The notes: generated by a model not told the origin, from the letters alone. Counted from the first letter of the stretch, positions 25,101 to 36,692 are shown. The stretch: 64,000 bases of DNA from Gnetum montanum (GCA_015680685.1 MNCI01026476.1:404707-468706), one strand, 5' to 3'. A program made the numbers and translations.

Positions 25101-26425
25101 ATTTGCCTATAGTCTCCAATCAATCTTTGAATAGTAAACAAAAGTCATTACTTCAGTGGTTTTATTTCCCTTTACAATATTGCTTGTAGCTTGTAATTTG
25201 AAATGATAGTAACATGCTTGTTTCTTAAATTCCAAAATATAAGTTCTAAGCATGAAGCAGCAACCATAATATAACTTGTAATGCTAAACCAGAAATTTGC
25301 ATTTCTCACACGTGAAAAAGGTTATTTAGTTGTAAGTGATTTTCCTGAAAAGAATCTTCACATTTGTGTTTCACCTAGCCCATACCCATGCAAACAGTTG
25401 TTTCTGAATCACGGATTCAACATTTCGGAACAAGCACACCTTTTGGACTCATCTTACCAAACAAAGCTAAAAGCCTAAATGAAATGGTCAAAGACTATTG
25501 CATTTTCATCGTATTTTTTTTCAAAAAGAGACTTGTGGCGGCCAAAGACTATCTATGAACAGGGATTCCATTTTTATCAAATTTCTTTTCCGAAAGAGAC
25601 TTGTGGCTAAAGACAAGTAAAAGTCTAAAACATAGATTCCATTTTCATTGTATTACTTGTTGGCAAGAGACATGTGGCCATATCTTTGGCTTGTCTTTAA
25701 CGTTTGCTTGGACTGGGCAGGATATTTTAGGTGCAGGGATAGATACGACAATGATAACCATGGAATGGGCGATGTCAGAGCTTATACGGCATCCGTCTAT
25801 GATGGAGAAGGTGCAGTCAGAAATCGATCAAGTTGTGGGCCATTTCAGACTTGTGGAGGAGGCCGACATCGACAATCTGCCGTATCTGCGAGCCGTGGTT
25901 AAGGAGACGCTTCGGCTCCACCCGGCGGCGCCATTGCTGGTTCCTCACAGAGCACAGAGAAGGTGCCAAATCGGGGAATTCATGGTGCCCAAAGATGCAC
26001 AGGTAATTGTCAACTTCTGGGCCATTGCCAGGGACCCAGCTCTGTGGAAGCAGCCGAGCCAATTCATGCCGGAGAGATTTTTGAACAGCAGTCTGCATTT
26101 CCGAGGTCATGATTTTGAATTCATCCCATTTGGGGCAGGAAGAAGGATGTGTGTCGGCATGCCATTGGCAAATATCATGATACACAGTCTGTTGGCTGCT
26201 CTGCTGCAGGCGTTTTCTTGGCGTCTTCCACCTGGAACTGGAACTGAAATGCAGCCTCTGGACTTGGACATGGCGGAGAAATTTGGAGTGACCATGCACA
26301 AGGCCACTCCCCTCTGTGCCATTGCCACTCCTCGCTTGGCGGAGAAATTTGGAGTGACCATGCACAAGGCCACTCCCCTCTGTGCCATTGCCACTCCTCG
26401 CTTGCCCTCCCATATTTTCCCTTAA
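22144..26425 (+). CDS. Cytochrome P450 monooxygenase, CYP71 clan, CYP76-like (3 exons)
   Basis: Predicted exons are 22144-22708, 23843-24183 and 25721-26425, all with GT-AG introns, giving 536 residues. Intron 1 is phase 1 and intron 2 phase 0. Visible in order: N-terminal membrane anchor (residues 7-22); Pro-rich hinge LPPGPPGLPLLGN (35-47); helix C WRLLRR (127-132); I-helix oxygen-activation motif AGIDTT (307-312); K-helix ETLR (364-367); PERF (419-422); haem-binding FGAGRRMCVG with Cys446. All key residues are present. Such proteins sit in the ER membrane and use NADPH-P450 reductase to oxidise small molecules, often terpenoids or phenolics in this clan. The family call rests on helix-C wording, the VLDTLLDIA segment and the C-terminal FGVTMHKATPL; the exact subfamily and substrate cannot be read. 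Oddity: residues 487-508 are duplicated as 509-530, which makes it about 22 residues longer than usual. Start chosen at the first of two adjacent Met codons. Confidence 0.9.
22709..23842 (+). other. P450 intron 1
   Basis: The donor GTGAGA at 22709 follows …GCTTG and the acceptor …GCATAG ends at 23842. Joining them rebuilds an uninterrupted Gly codon and the expected helix-F-region wording. The 1134-bp intron is AT-rich and has no other feature that I recognise. Confidence 0.85.
24089..24600. repeat. Exon 2 end and donor duplicated into intron 2
   Basis: The end of exon 2 plus the first ~50 bp of intron 2 (24089-24234) recurs in decayed form inside intron 2. A short partial copy lies at about 24265-24295, fuller copies at about 24325-24415 and 24416-24502, and a 5'-truncated copy at about 24503-24600. 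Each fuller copy retains gatgatgg or gatgctcccaa, then gacattctc…gac(at)t(c/g)c(c)gactct, then tcagattt. The last copy keeps the intron-start text catggtttcctatttcatac. The copies carry stops and frameshifts and cannot serve as exons as they stand. Confidence 0.85.
24184..25720 (+). other. P450 intron 2
   Basis: The donor GTAGGA at 24184 and acceptor GGGCAG ending at 25720 join exon 2 to exon 3 in phase 0, just before the I-helix. This is a common intron site in A-type plant P450 genes. The 1537-bp intron contains the duplicated exon 2 ends (24265-24600) and a three-copy repeat near its 3' end (25498-25680). Confidence 0.82.
25498..25680. repeat. Three-copy repeat at the 3' end of intron 2
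   Basis: Units near 25498-25551, 25564-25607 and 25630-25680 share a cattttcat(c/t)gtatt-type segment followed by aa(a/g)agagacttgtggc. The copies are imperfect. The last unit ends about 40 bp before the exon 3 acceptor. Confidence 0.8.
26271..26402 (+). repeat. 66-bp in-frame tandem duplication of the P450 C-terminus
   Basis: Copies at 26271-26336 and 26337-26402 appear identical over 66 bp, starting tggcggagaaatttggag and ending ccactcctcgct. The unit is 22 codons and keeps the frame, so the last β-sheet-region wording (FGVTMHKATPLCAIATPRL) appears twice before the stop at 26423. The lack of differences means a recent event or an assembly artefact. Confidence 0.95.
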
Positions 26426-29400
26426 AATTGCGTCTATTTTAATTATCTCTACAGTAGCGGATAGTAATTATCTATACTTTCCTTCGTTTGGCAGTCGCGG
26501 ATAGCTTTGGTACAACAGCATTGAAGCAGCTTTGTAGGAGAATTGTATTAAAAAGATATTTTCATTAGCCACCATTATTAACACTCAGCCATGTTATTCA
26601 CCAATGACTTGAATTTTGAAGCATTCGTATTGTTATTTTAATGTTTTCTATTGCTAGGGAAGGAAATGCAGAGCTTAAGCATTCCTTGTGTTGTATGATT
26701 GCATGCATAAAAATGTTTCCGCTAGTTTCTGCAATACAAATTACGTATTTGTTTGACGCCACCTGCAAATGTACCATTACTTTCTTTTATCACTGTTTAG
26801 ACGTTATTTCACTATTCATGCTTTGAGCTCTTGATTGAAATAGAAACTTTATTATGTTTTTTTTTTATAAAATCTATTCATGCCTTGAGCTCTTTAGTGC
26901 AATTCAAACTTTATTAAGTTTGAGGATTAGCTGGATATATTGGGCAGATATTATATATTATATTTTCAGGAAAATTAATGAAAGATAAAGAAAGATTGTT
27001 TAAATTCAACAAGCACAAAGCACCAATAAAGACAATAAAAATAAATCATATAAGTTTGTCGTAATATTATAACCTTGTTTTAAATGGGTAGTCACAACAC
27101 CAAAAAGAAACACTTGCAACTCATTCTCAAAGGTTACCTTTAAGTTCATTCTTTTGGGGAGGGTTGAATCCCTCTTCCACTTTCAATTTTAAGATGATAT
27201 AAATTGAAGCAAAGCTTGCACATGAGAAATAGTGAGATTTCACATCTAATTTATTAGATTTTATATGATGGAAATAAAATTTTTTCTTGCCTTTTATATT
27301 ATACCACAACTATGTTAAAACCTTCTTCTTAACTAGCTGGTAACTATGCCTAAGATTTTGTTGTACTTTCTTTGAAGAAATATTCCATTTTCTCAACCAT
27401 TGGATTCCATGAAAATACTAACTATGGTCTTTTGAATTCTAAAGAATTACTTTAAAGAATTTATTTTGAGTTAAGATATTCAAAATTTGACTATATGCAA
27501 TGACTTGGCATAATTCTTCTACTTCTAAATGTAATAAATCATTTTCAGATAATAACATTGAGTAAGGTATTGCATCTTCATATGTAACTTATCGATAGAA
27601 GTATAATATCTTTTCAAATTTTAGCATCAGGTCTAGATCTTTAAATAACACATCTATATAGTACAATAAGATAGATGATAGTTTTAAAATTTATTTTCTA
27701 ACCTTCAAAGCCTAAAATCCTAAATCTTTGCACTTGTTTTTAAAAGCATACAAAACTTTGACGACACTTGCTATTCTTTCTTTGATGCACTTCCCTCACT
27801 TATAATTATTCATATAAATGAGATTTAAATATTTAAGAGAATGTATTATTTGTGTATTAGTACCTCTAAAATGGAAGTTGTATCATGTATTTATTGTATC
27901 CAAAATCATCAATTTAATTTATCCACATTTACTTGAAGACAAGATGAATATAAATAATTTTCTAAAATTTATAATATGTTTTGCATACCTTATATATAAG
28001 AAGATTCACTTTTTGGAATCCAATTTTGATGGTATGACTATATTGAACATTGTATAACCAATCTTGCATTTCATCATTACATATACCAAAAAGAGTTGAA
28101 GAACATGAATATTCTTGATTAATTCCAATTTTGCTCTAAAATTAAAATTTCTTCTATGAATTGCTATCTATTTGAATAATTACCTTTTTTATACAAACTT
28201 TGAGTTGTTGCAAGTAATTTTGCAAAGAAACCAATTTATGCAAGTACAACCATATATTATTCATGTGAACTTCTAAATCATATGTGATGAACATCAATAA
28301 AATAGGCTATGATATTGCAAATGCAATATTATAGGCTCAATTGAAATATCACAAATATAGTATCATAGGGGTTATTTTGGCTATAAATATCCCTCACCTA
28401 TCACATTAATGACATTAATTAATGTAGTAGTGTCAAAACACTATCAATTCGTTTTTTGAATTTTAGTAGAAGTTAGTAAGTACTTGCAATGTAGTTTGAG
28501 TCAATTGTACAACATCTTTATTTAAGTGGAATGTACTTAAACATATTGCATGAGTGGTAATAAAGATTGAGATTGTTTCTCTTCCATTGGAACACTTTGA
28601 CTTAGATTATATCTACTTTATAGCAATTATTTTCCTATGTTGTTTACTTTTTGATCTAATGAGCCTAATAATTTATTTTCCCATACACATTAGTAACTTG
28701 GTAGAATGAGTGTGACCACCTTTGAGCATAAACATATGTTCACTTAGTAATTTCGATAACATTATTATTTGGTTTGTCTAGTAGCATAATTGCTGGTAAT
28801 GCGAGCGATGAATGCATAAGTTTAAAACATGTACAACAAGTTGAGATCAGACACTCATCACCCTTAGGCTAGAAGAGACCTTGATCTTTAGTTAATTAGA
28901 TTAATTAATTAATTAATTTCTTTATTTTATATTATTTTTTAAATAGTTGAATAATATTATAATCATACATCCCACCTTGGATTAAACCATATGCACTAGA
29001 GCCACTACTAGTTAAAGTGAGAAGATAATGATTTATGATTACCAAATAATCTCCTAAATGCTAACATTAGTACCATTAATGAATTATGACACAGTCTATC
29101 ATGACACTTGTAAATAGTATGGTGGAGTGTTGGACATACCAGGAATTCCCCTAGCCAAAAACAAAAGAAGTCTATCAAGAGTAAGCGTAGCAAACCAATT
29201 GTAAACACCAAAGATAATGAGAATGTGAATTGCAAGGTTTACTTATGTATATCATTGCATTTAATAAATGAAAATATTATAATACATATGATAGAAGTAA
29301 AGAAGCCCATGTTGTCATAGTAAGGAAATAATATTATTATAATTTTTATATATTTTATAAATATAAAGAATAAAATAATAATTAAAACCTATTGCAATCC

Positions 29401-30039
29401 CTTGTAGGACAAGTGTAATGTTTACACATAAAAGGAAATAAAACACACCTTCACATTACAATCTCTTACAAGATAAGCACAATGTGAAAATTTAACATAC
29501 ATGTAGACCCTGTTGTAATCTCTCATGGGATAGGTGCAACACTAACACATAAAAGTGATAAAATCTCCTCAATCACATCGTCAATAGCCCAACATCATTT
29601 TGTAGAGGTATGACCTCCTTGGGCTAGGCAAAATCATCATAAAGTTTTACACAACTACAGTAATCTATTTAAGGAATTAAATTAATTCTAATTTTTGAAT
29701 TTAAAAAATAATTTCATTAATTAAATGTTCTTAACAAGGTTCAACAAAATGAAATTAAAAAAATTAAGGAAATTAAAATGAGCTTTATTCATCATGCAAA
29801 CACTTGACTCTGTGTTGACCAAATGTTTAGGGTTCTTAAAGCATGGTATTACTTTGATAGAGTCTCACTACATGGTGAAGTGACAACTTAGAAATATTAA
29901 GAAAAATGAATTGCATGCTTACCTAAGAAAAGAGCAAAAGCTTTAACATTAAAGGAAATTTAAAAATTCCAAGTTCATTTTAAGCATTTGTCCTTGGGTA
30001 TTTATAGTTTTTAGGTTTGTAATAGAAGTGGTGAAGTAG
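26426..30039. other. Downstream intergenic region, no gene recognised
   Basis: AT-rich. Short frames such as 27818-28057 (forward, 79 codons) and 29008-29235 (reverse, 75 codons) show no domain. A (TTAA)n microsatellite lies near 28895-28920. No clear poly(A) signal for the P450 could be fixed immediately after its stop. Confidence 0.5.
29390..29571. repeat. About 60-bp degenerate repeat, three copies
   Basis: Units near 29390, 29452 and 29510 share a pattern of (g/c)taatc(c/t)ct…gga(c/t)a(a/g)gtg(c/t)aa followed by acacataaaa. The first and third copies are closest to each other. Confidence 0.6.
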
Positions 30040-30169
30040 TGCATCAAGTGATTACACACAATGTGAGACAACACACAATGTGAAGTAGCATACATGATGA
30101 GGTAGCAAACCTAGTGAGACAGCATACTACATGAGCCAATGCACTAGTTGAGGTAGTGCACTTGGTGGG
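30040..30169. repeat. GT-rich minisatellite, left part
   Basis: Degenerate units of about 20-25 bp built on gaggtagc(a)…acttggtgag. The array is interrupted by the LTR element at 30170 and resumes at 36693. Confidence 0.7.
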
Positions 30170-30998
30170 TGATGAGTGGTGAGGTACCCCTACACTCAAC
30201 CCTACGAATACGAGTGTTACACACGTGATCCGGTCGAACTCTGCAAATGGACTAGTTGTGACATCTAGACAGTTAGCCTTAGGTTGTAGTTCGATATCTT
30301 CCCACTTGGACTACTATTAGCTTTGTCACGTATGGTTTAGTCCAGAGTGAGGTGTATGATGTGGTTTCTAATCTAACACTACTCCTGAAGGCAATGGAAA
30401 GTAATATTCACTAATCTAGGAGAGAGAGGATGAGAAAATCTAAACTAGCCTAAGTGCGATGAGCATCCATTCCTTGATTATCCGTACACACCTTGGACTT
30501 CGTGCATGACTACCACTGGGATTACCAAGCGCAGATCCTAGGTACGCTACTGGGTTACCAAGTAGTCACATTTAAGTGCTCGTAATCAAGTCGTACACAT
30601 TCCACGTTTTAACATGAGTTTAAGGTGAGAAGAGATTAACTAGGAAAGTAGTAAGCAATAATTAATTAAATGATTAGTTAAACTAAGTGAATGTTGCAAT
30701 GATGAAGTAATCTCAATCTTTATTGCTTGTCATGTGTGTCTCCAAGTACGTCACACTCAAATAAACAATGCTATACAATTACATTCACCACACTGCGGGC
30801 ATACATGGAGAGGAAAAGGGTTGAGAGAAAGAAATGAAAAGACTAAAAACTAACTGACTACCTTCCCCATTTACTAATCTTTCTACCTCTTATTTATAGA
30901 TGAGAAGACAGGCTGTGATATCACGTATGTGATATTGTGGTCGGGCTACGATATCGCAGATGCGATATCGTGGTCGCCCAAATGACAACTCATCATTA
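30170..30998 (-). repeat. 3' LTR of the gag-only element
   Basis: Begins tgatgagtgg and ends aactcatca plus tta on the forward strand; the ends form a short inverted repeat (TGATGAGT / ACTCATCA). Matches 35891-36692 along its length, for example gtttagtccagagtgaggtg in both. Confidence 0.85.
30949..30970. other. Perfect 10-bp inverted repeat in the LTR
   Basis: CGATATCGCA-GA-TGCGATATCG, a 22-bp hairpin-forming sequence. A weaker related unit (gatatcac…gtgatatt) lies about 30 bp to its left (30917-30936). The other LTR has only a diverged form near 36637-36660. Confidence 0.85.
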
Positions 30999-31007
30999 CC
31001 CCACGAC
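30999..31007 (-). other. Polypurine tract
   Basis: On the reverse strand GTCGTGGGG directly precedes the 3' LTR, the expected place for plus-strand priming. Confidence 0.6.
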
Positions 31008-31160
31008 TGAATGAAAACTCTTCCTCGAGTTACAGTGATTACACAGTGGATAGGTATGGGATTATTAGATGGTGAAAATGGGATTCTGCCACAGTGTGGA
31101 ATGAAAACAAAACAAAGACACAACACAAAGAATGTGCTACAACTGCAAAATTTGTGGAAC

Positions 31161-31921
31161 TCATGTAGTTCCTGGTGGTGGTGGCTCCTCCATTGGTGCT
31201 TTCTCTTTGTCTTGTGCTCCAGGTTTTGAGACTTGATGGTGTTGAAGTATGGCCTGGAGTTTCTCCTCTTCAGTTTGGGGATCCTGTGCTATAGGGGCAT
31301 CCCAGTCAGCCTTCTCTTTTTCTTCTACCACCATTTTATTTTCTGTCAATAGTTTATTAAGTTGCTCAGTTCTGAAAGTGTCCAACTAATTCTGAGCAAC
31401 CTTTGGCCCTGTATTCGGAAGGTTTAATACTTCCAAAATGGCTTGAATAGAGAAATCAATAGTCACACCACAATTGTTAACTGTGGTGCCTTCTTCTTTA
31501 TTGTGCCAAAATTGGTACATTTCCCCTAAGTGCCAGGCACTACTTTTAGAGAGGATAGGTCATAATAGGGACCCCTTGAGGTGATCCCTAACAATCTCTA
31601 GAGCAAATTCTACGAAAGGTCCAAAGTTTGATTCCATGATCATTACAGTGAATATGGACCTTTCATGGATGGTTTGAACATAATCCTAGGGCAATGTGAG
31701 ATATCATCCATGTTCAGACGCTACAACAACTTCTCTTTCCACTTGCCTTGATTGTACAGTAGTAGGGTCTTCTTGGTGGATACTAAATGATTATTCCTCC
31801 TGCTCTGCATGTTGTTCGACAGGAACTTGTCCTTCACCTCTCCTAGGTCATTTGATCGCACCTTGAGTAGGACCTTCATATTGTTTGCATTTCGAGGCCA
31901 TCTACAATCACACGGGGCCAA
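31161..31921 (-). pseudogene. Second frame of the gag-only element, unknown
   Basis: Reverse-strand open segments at 31721-31921 (66 codons) and 31161-31385 (74 codons) are interrupted by stops between them. The second is Glu/Lys/Gln-rich (for example TEEEKLQAILQHHQ) and could form a coiled coil, ending in a Pro-rich tail. I do not recognise a family. It lies at the 3' end of the element, where an autonomous relative would carry pol or an extra ORF. Confidence 0.4.
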
Positions 31922-34299
31922 TCCTTAGTAAGGTTGTTACCAATGTTAGGTTATACCTTATTGCTTACCTTAATAGATTTACTTTATTTCCATGTGATGT
32001 TAATTATTGGAAGAACATGTCCCCGAAAGATTATAATGTTGAGTTCTCTTTGCTTAGGTGGTTTTCAAATTTAATTTTCTGGTATAGCTAAGGGGATGAA
32101 ATTTTTTTTGACACATTTTATTCTTAATTTTACAACTAATTACCCTTAAATATTTCCTTCGGGCGATGATGAATTTCAAAAAATTTATGCACTATTCAAC
32201 ATGTGCCCCTCCCCCACGACCTAGCTAAACACTCTGGGTTCAAGTAGGTTCAAATCGAATGAAAATCGGAGTACCAACGAGCAAGTTATGGGTATGAAAG
32301 CAAGGGGTGTGCAATCGCAAGTCGTAGAGAGGAATTTGAAAAACTTCCCTTACGTGAATAGTTGCAAATGATGTTGATTAGCACAGGGGGGTCATGTATA
32401 TATATTTTCATCGAAGTTAGGGCATTTAGAGGATGTACCAAATTTTTAATATTTCTTTTGAAATTAAACGATGTAAACTAAGGACATCTAGATGATTGTT
32501 AAAGGGTTCCAGGGTAATTCAACTAGTTCTGAAGGCACAAAAATTATGATGGTGTGGAATTTATCAATAAGGACCTTGGATGGTAGAGAAAAATGCTATG
32601 TGATGATTCATAGGAATGTTGAATCAGAGGGATAATAATAAGGGAAAGAATATCATGAACAATATGCTGAGAGTAATACATGGTGTGTGTGAGCTATGTC
32701 ATAAGTAAAAATTACAAAAGATTACACAAGTGGGTCCTCCCCAAAGCAGGTTCCAATCTATAATGCCCTTGTGTAATGACACTTAAAAGTGTCCATGAGC
32801 ACTAGAAGGGTTAAATGGAATCTGCATTGATTCCACAAATCACACACATGTAAATATCACTGGAATGAGGTAAAAATTTTATGTTACACACAACACAAGT
32901 TACAATTACACGAACAGTGAGATGAGACAAATTATAGAAGGGATTGTAGAGATCGGGACATAAGGTAACTAACCCAGGGCACAGTGAATTCTACGTGTAA
33001 AGCATGATTAATGTGTCATTAACTCGTCATTCCAAGATCAGGACCAAGTCCATTCCTCTAATTAGTGACATCGCATTGTTTCATCCCATGATGAGAAACT
33101 ATGAGAGTACCATAACAACAAGGCATACGATCACTTGGCATTTTATTCAAGGGAGGAGTGATTTTTGTTTTTTGGCACTTTTCTTTTCATTTTTTTTGAT
33201 CGTTGAATCCAGAGAAGCCACCAATGTTCAGGCATGGGTGCATGTCTTTCTAGTGGGGACCCCCTAGAACAACATTGGATTTTTGAGTGCCCTTTTGATT
33301 ACTCTTACTCCCATTTTTCATTAGATCTACAAGGATCTTTGTACGACCACGTTGCATGATAACTCTCATAGACGTCACCAAAGAGAATCCGCAAGTCCCC
33401 TTGATGTCACACCCTAATCATACCCTCTTGGTCCAGCCTTCTTCATTCTGGGTACAATGAACAAAAAATTAATCTTAACTTTTAAGAATGTTAAGAATAT
33501 CACTGTACCCTCGAACAGAACCTGTTATTTGTAGAATGGATGAGTGGGTATAATGGGCTCACTGTCCAAATAGTTGATCACTCGAGACTTGATAACATAG
33601 AACACACCTCAACCAAGGATCCACATGAGTGTTTTATTAGTAGAAGAGATTACGTGTAAAAATATAAAAAGATAAAACAAGAAATTGAAAATTGGAAAAC
33701 TAGAAAACAAAAAGGTTGTAAAATTAAATAAAATAAAAAATGGTTATTAATCTTGCTTGTTATTGGAATGGGGGGGTATCCCCCATAACTAAACAGTTGA
33801 GCATGGAAAGGATTAATAAGTGGATGGTGAGGATCCTTACATGTTGGAAATATTCAGACTTGATCATATTTACCCCATTGGGCTCCACACACCTAATTAT
33901 AGTAAGCATAGTGGGGCAATTTTTAAGATATGGTTCTTGGGTAAAGAGTTGACCCACTATGATGTTTGTGACCGAAAGATGGTATGCAAGGATTGGGTTG
34001 TCGCTCTCCATTCCTGTGTTCATTGGGTCGTATGATTATTGGAGTGTTAATTGGTGGCCCTAATGGAGTTACATGAGGCGTTGGGTTTGAAGATAAGGGT
34101 GCACCATAGGGTTGGACTTGTGTTGAGTTGGAGGGTGCAATGTCCTCAGAATTGTGTTGTCCCTTCTTAGGGTCATTTATAAAGAAGGGACACCTTTGAT
34201 GTTGCTGAGGTCTTTCACTGCTATTGGAAATATTAGCACAAGTGACATTCGAGGGTTGTTGTTGTGGTGCAGATACTTTAGGAACAATTGGTGGTGATG

Positions 34300-35749
34300 T
34301 ATAAGGAGGGAAAGGATGAGAATGTTAAAAATTAGGAGGAGTATAAGGTGCACAAGGTGGTGGTTGTGTTCAGGACATGGGCTGATAATATTGAGGAGAA
34401 TAATAGTGTAGTGAGATAGAGTATGTTGACCCAGTAGGGGAAACATGATGTTGAACAAGATAAGCATTTGGGTTTGGATGATATGAAGGATGTCTCCATT
34501 TTAGGGGTGGTCTCTCCCACAACTGGGATTGTTACCACTATGATCAAACACAGTATCTCTATACAAACTCTGGATGTAACATGTTTTCCCAATGCTCATA
34601 TAAATGTGACAAGATTGGGCATTGGCCCTTGGGGTGATCGTATAGGCATATGTTGCATTCATACATATGATTGGAAATTGAGCTCTTATTTTCCTTATCC
34701 CTTCTTTTTGATTGTCTACTGATACTTTGTCCTGCTTCTTGGGTTGTCAAAACTCTATCTCCAATAATATTGATAAATTCTCCACACTTTTTATACGTCC
34801 ATTGCAACATCTTATTAATCTTTTCCTTGACTTCTTCTAATGATTGTTGTACCGACAAAGATGGTTCTTTCTCCTTGGGATAGGTTGATTTCTCCTTTTT
34901 ATGATCATGGACCTTTGTTAAGTTGATATTTTGGTCCCGTTGATGTTTTTCAACACTCTCCCATCGAGCCATTTATCCTTCCTCTTTTGCTACTCACTTA
35001 ATAAGCTCTTAGACTTGATGGGTTTGTAGTTCATGTAGTTGACCTTGGGCATACATCCCTAGGTTTTCTCTTGTTGCATCACGAAGCCCATCAATGATAT
35101 GGTACATTAGCCTTTCCTCATTAAACCCATGGCCTAGACAGTTGTTCAACAATGCATAATATCTTTCTAAGGTCATGTCCAAGGGTTCATGTTTTGCTTG
35201 TTTCCACTCTTGGATTTGCTTCCTCAAGGCTGACACTCTTGCATAGGTTTGATATTTTTCATTAAAGAATTCTACCATTGTTGACCAACGTCATATTGAA
35301 TTTGGTTTTAATGATCTATACCATACTTTTTCTTGGCCAAAAAGTGTCATGGGAGAGAGCTTAAGTTTTTTCCAGCCATTATCAATGTTATTCCATGTGT
35401 AGGCATCGTAGAAGGCTTGTAAATGTTGATGTGGATCTAAGTCATAGCCTCCTAAAAAATTAGGGAAGTTGTTTAAATCAAGCCTGGGTAGATGGCTCTC
35501 TTTACGATGCCTATGGGAGATTCGAACAACCTCTTGTATTTAAGTTAAGCTTGTAGTGGATAGTAGGGGTTCATCATCATCACATAAGTTATGCTTTCGT
35601 GTGTTGGAATGATGTTTCTTTCATTTATGTTTATAAGAAACCCCCACTTTAGGTTGTGTACTCCAATCTTCATCGTCATATAGTTCATTGGTTCTCTAAT
35701 GAACATCCTCACTAAGTGTGGCATTATCGTGATCTTGTAGGAGAGGCAT
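34300..35749 (-). pseudogene. Gag of the LTR element at 30170-36692
   Basis: A Met codon at 35749 opens a reverse-strand frame about 120 bp inside the primer site. It contains the Gag core: LNNFPNFLGGYDLDPHQHL, then WKKLKLSPMTLFGQEKVWY, then WSTMVEFFNEKYQTYARV, then LERYYALLNNCLGHGFNEE. These match capsid wording of Athila/Tat Gag proteins. Downstream (about 34616-34660) comes a zinc-knuckle variant CNICLYDHPKGQC (CX2CX3HX4C, one residue shorter than the usual CX2CX4HX4C). A few in-frame stops break it (for example near 35690 and 35295), but long open stretches remain. Gag packages element RNA into particles, so this copy probably no longer makes full-length protein. Confidence 0.75.
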
Positions 35750-35871
35750 GGTTGTGAAAATGTGTGTGAATTTATATGTGACTTTTAATAATTATTTCTT
35801 TCTAAAAGATATATCGTTAATTCCTTTACAGCAACCTTGTATGATGTAACTAATCTAGATAACTAACACCA

Positions 35872-35889
35872 TCCCCGACAATGGCGCCA
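35872..35889 (-). other. Primer-binding site (Asp-tRNA type)
   Basis: On the reverse strand it reads TGGCGCCATTGTCGGGGA, one base from the LTR end. The pattern matches the tRNA-Asp 3' end used as primer by Athila/Tat Gypsy elements, with one apparent mismatch. Confidence 0.8.
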
Positions 35890-35890
35890 A

Positions 35891-36692
35891 TGATGAGTGG
35901 CGAGGTACCCCTACACTCAACCATATGAATACAAGTGTTACATGCGTGATCTAGTAGAACTCTACAGAAGGACTAGTTGTGACATCTAGATAGTTAGCCT
36001 TAGGTCACAATTCGTTGTCTTCCCACCTGGACTAGTATTAGCTTTGTCATGTATGGTTTAGTCCAGAGTGAGGTGTATGATGTGGTTTCTAATCTAACAC
36101 TACTCCTGAAGGAAATGGAAAGTAATATTCACTAATCCAGGAGAGAGAGGATGAGAAAATCTAAACTAGCCTAAGTGCGATGAGCATCCGTTCCTTGATT
36201 ATCTGTACATACATTGGACTTCGTGCATGACTACTGTTGGGATTACCAAGCATAGATCTTAGGTACGCTACTAGGTTACCAAGTAGTCACACTTACGTGT
36301 TCGTAATCAAGTTGTACTCATTCCATGTTTTAACATGAGTTTAAGGGTGAGAAGAGATTAACTAGGAAAGTAGTAAATAACAATTAATTAAATGATTAAT
36401 TAAACTAAGTGAATGCTACAATGATGAAGTAATCTTGATCTTTATTGCCGATCATGTGTGTGTCCAAGTACATCACACTCAAATAAAGGATGTCATACAA
36501 TTACATTCACCACACTGCGGGCATACATGGAGAGGAAAAGGGTTGAGTGAAAGAAATGAAAATACTAAAAAGTAATTGACTACCTTCCCCATTTACTAAT
36601 TTGTCTACCTCATATTTATAGATGAGGAGATAGGCTACGATATTGCATATGTGACATCATGGTTGGGCATATGCTCAAATGATGAATCATTA
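35891..36692 (-). repeat. 5' LTR of the gag-only element
   Basis: Direct match to 30170-30998, beginning tgatgagtggcgaggtaccc. Its outer end is diverged (aatcatta against ctcatcatta) and lacks the perfect hairpin of the other LTR. Confidence 0.85.

Larger units (their letters stand above)
30170..36692 (-). mobile_element. LTR retrotransposon with gag and no recognisable pol
   Basis: Two LTRs in direct orientation (30170-30998 and 35891-36692) bound a 4.9-kb interior. The primer-binding site at 35872-35889 matches the Asp-tRNA-type site used by many Athila/Tat Gypsy elements and lies one base inside the right LTR, so the element reads on the reverse strand. The polypurine tract lies inside the left LTR boundary. 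GTGGG flanks both ends (30165-30169 and 36693-36697) and joins the minisatellite back in register. A Gag frame is present near the 5' end. I could not find protease, reverse transcriptase, RNase H or integrase motifs in the rest. It is therefore probably a non-autonomous element moved by a relative. The LTRs look roughly 90% identical over the readable middle, so it is younger than the other elements here. Confidence 0.82.

Noticed and set aside
27818-28057. Forward frame at first thought to be a Copia polymerase fragment
   Set aside because: No YVDD, no Copia integrase or RNase H wording; similarity was only AT-rich Lys/Ile/Phe composition.
28895-28920. TTAA repeats considered as a piggyBac target or MITE end
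   Set aside because: A plain microsatellite with no inverted ends around it.
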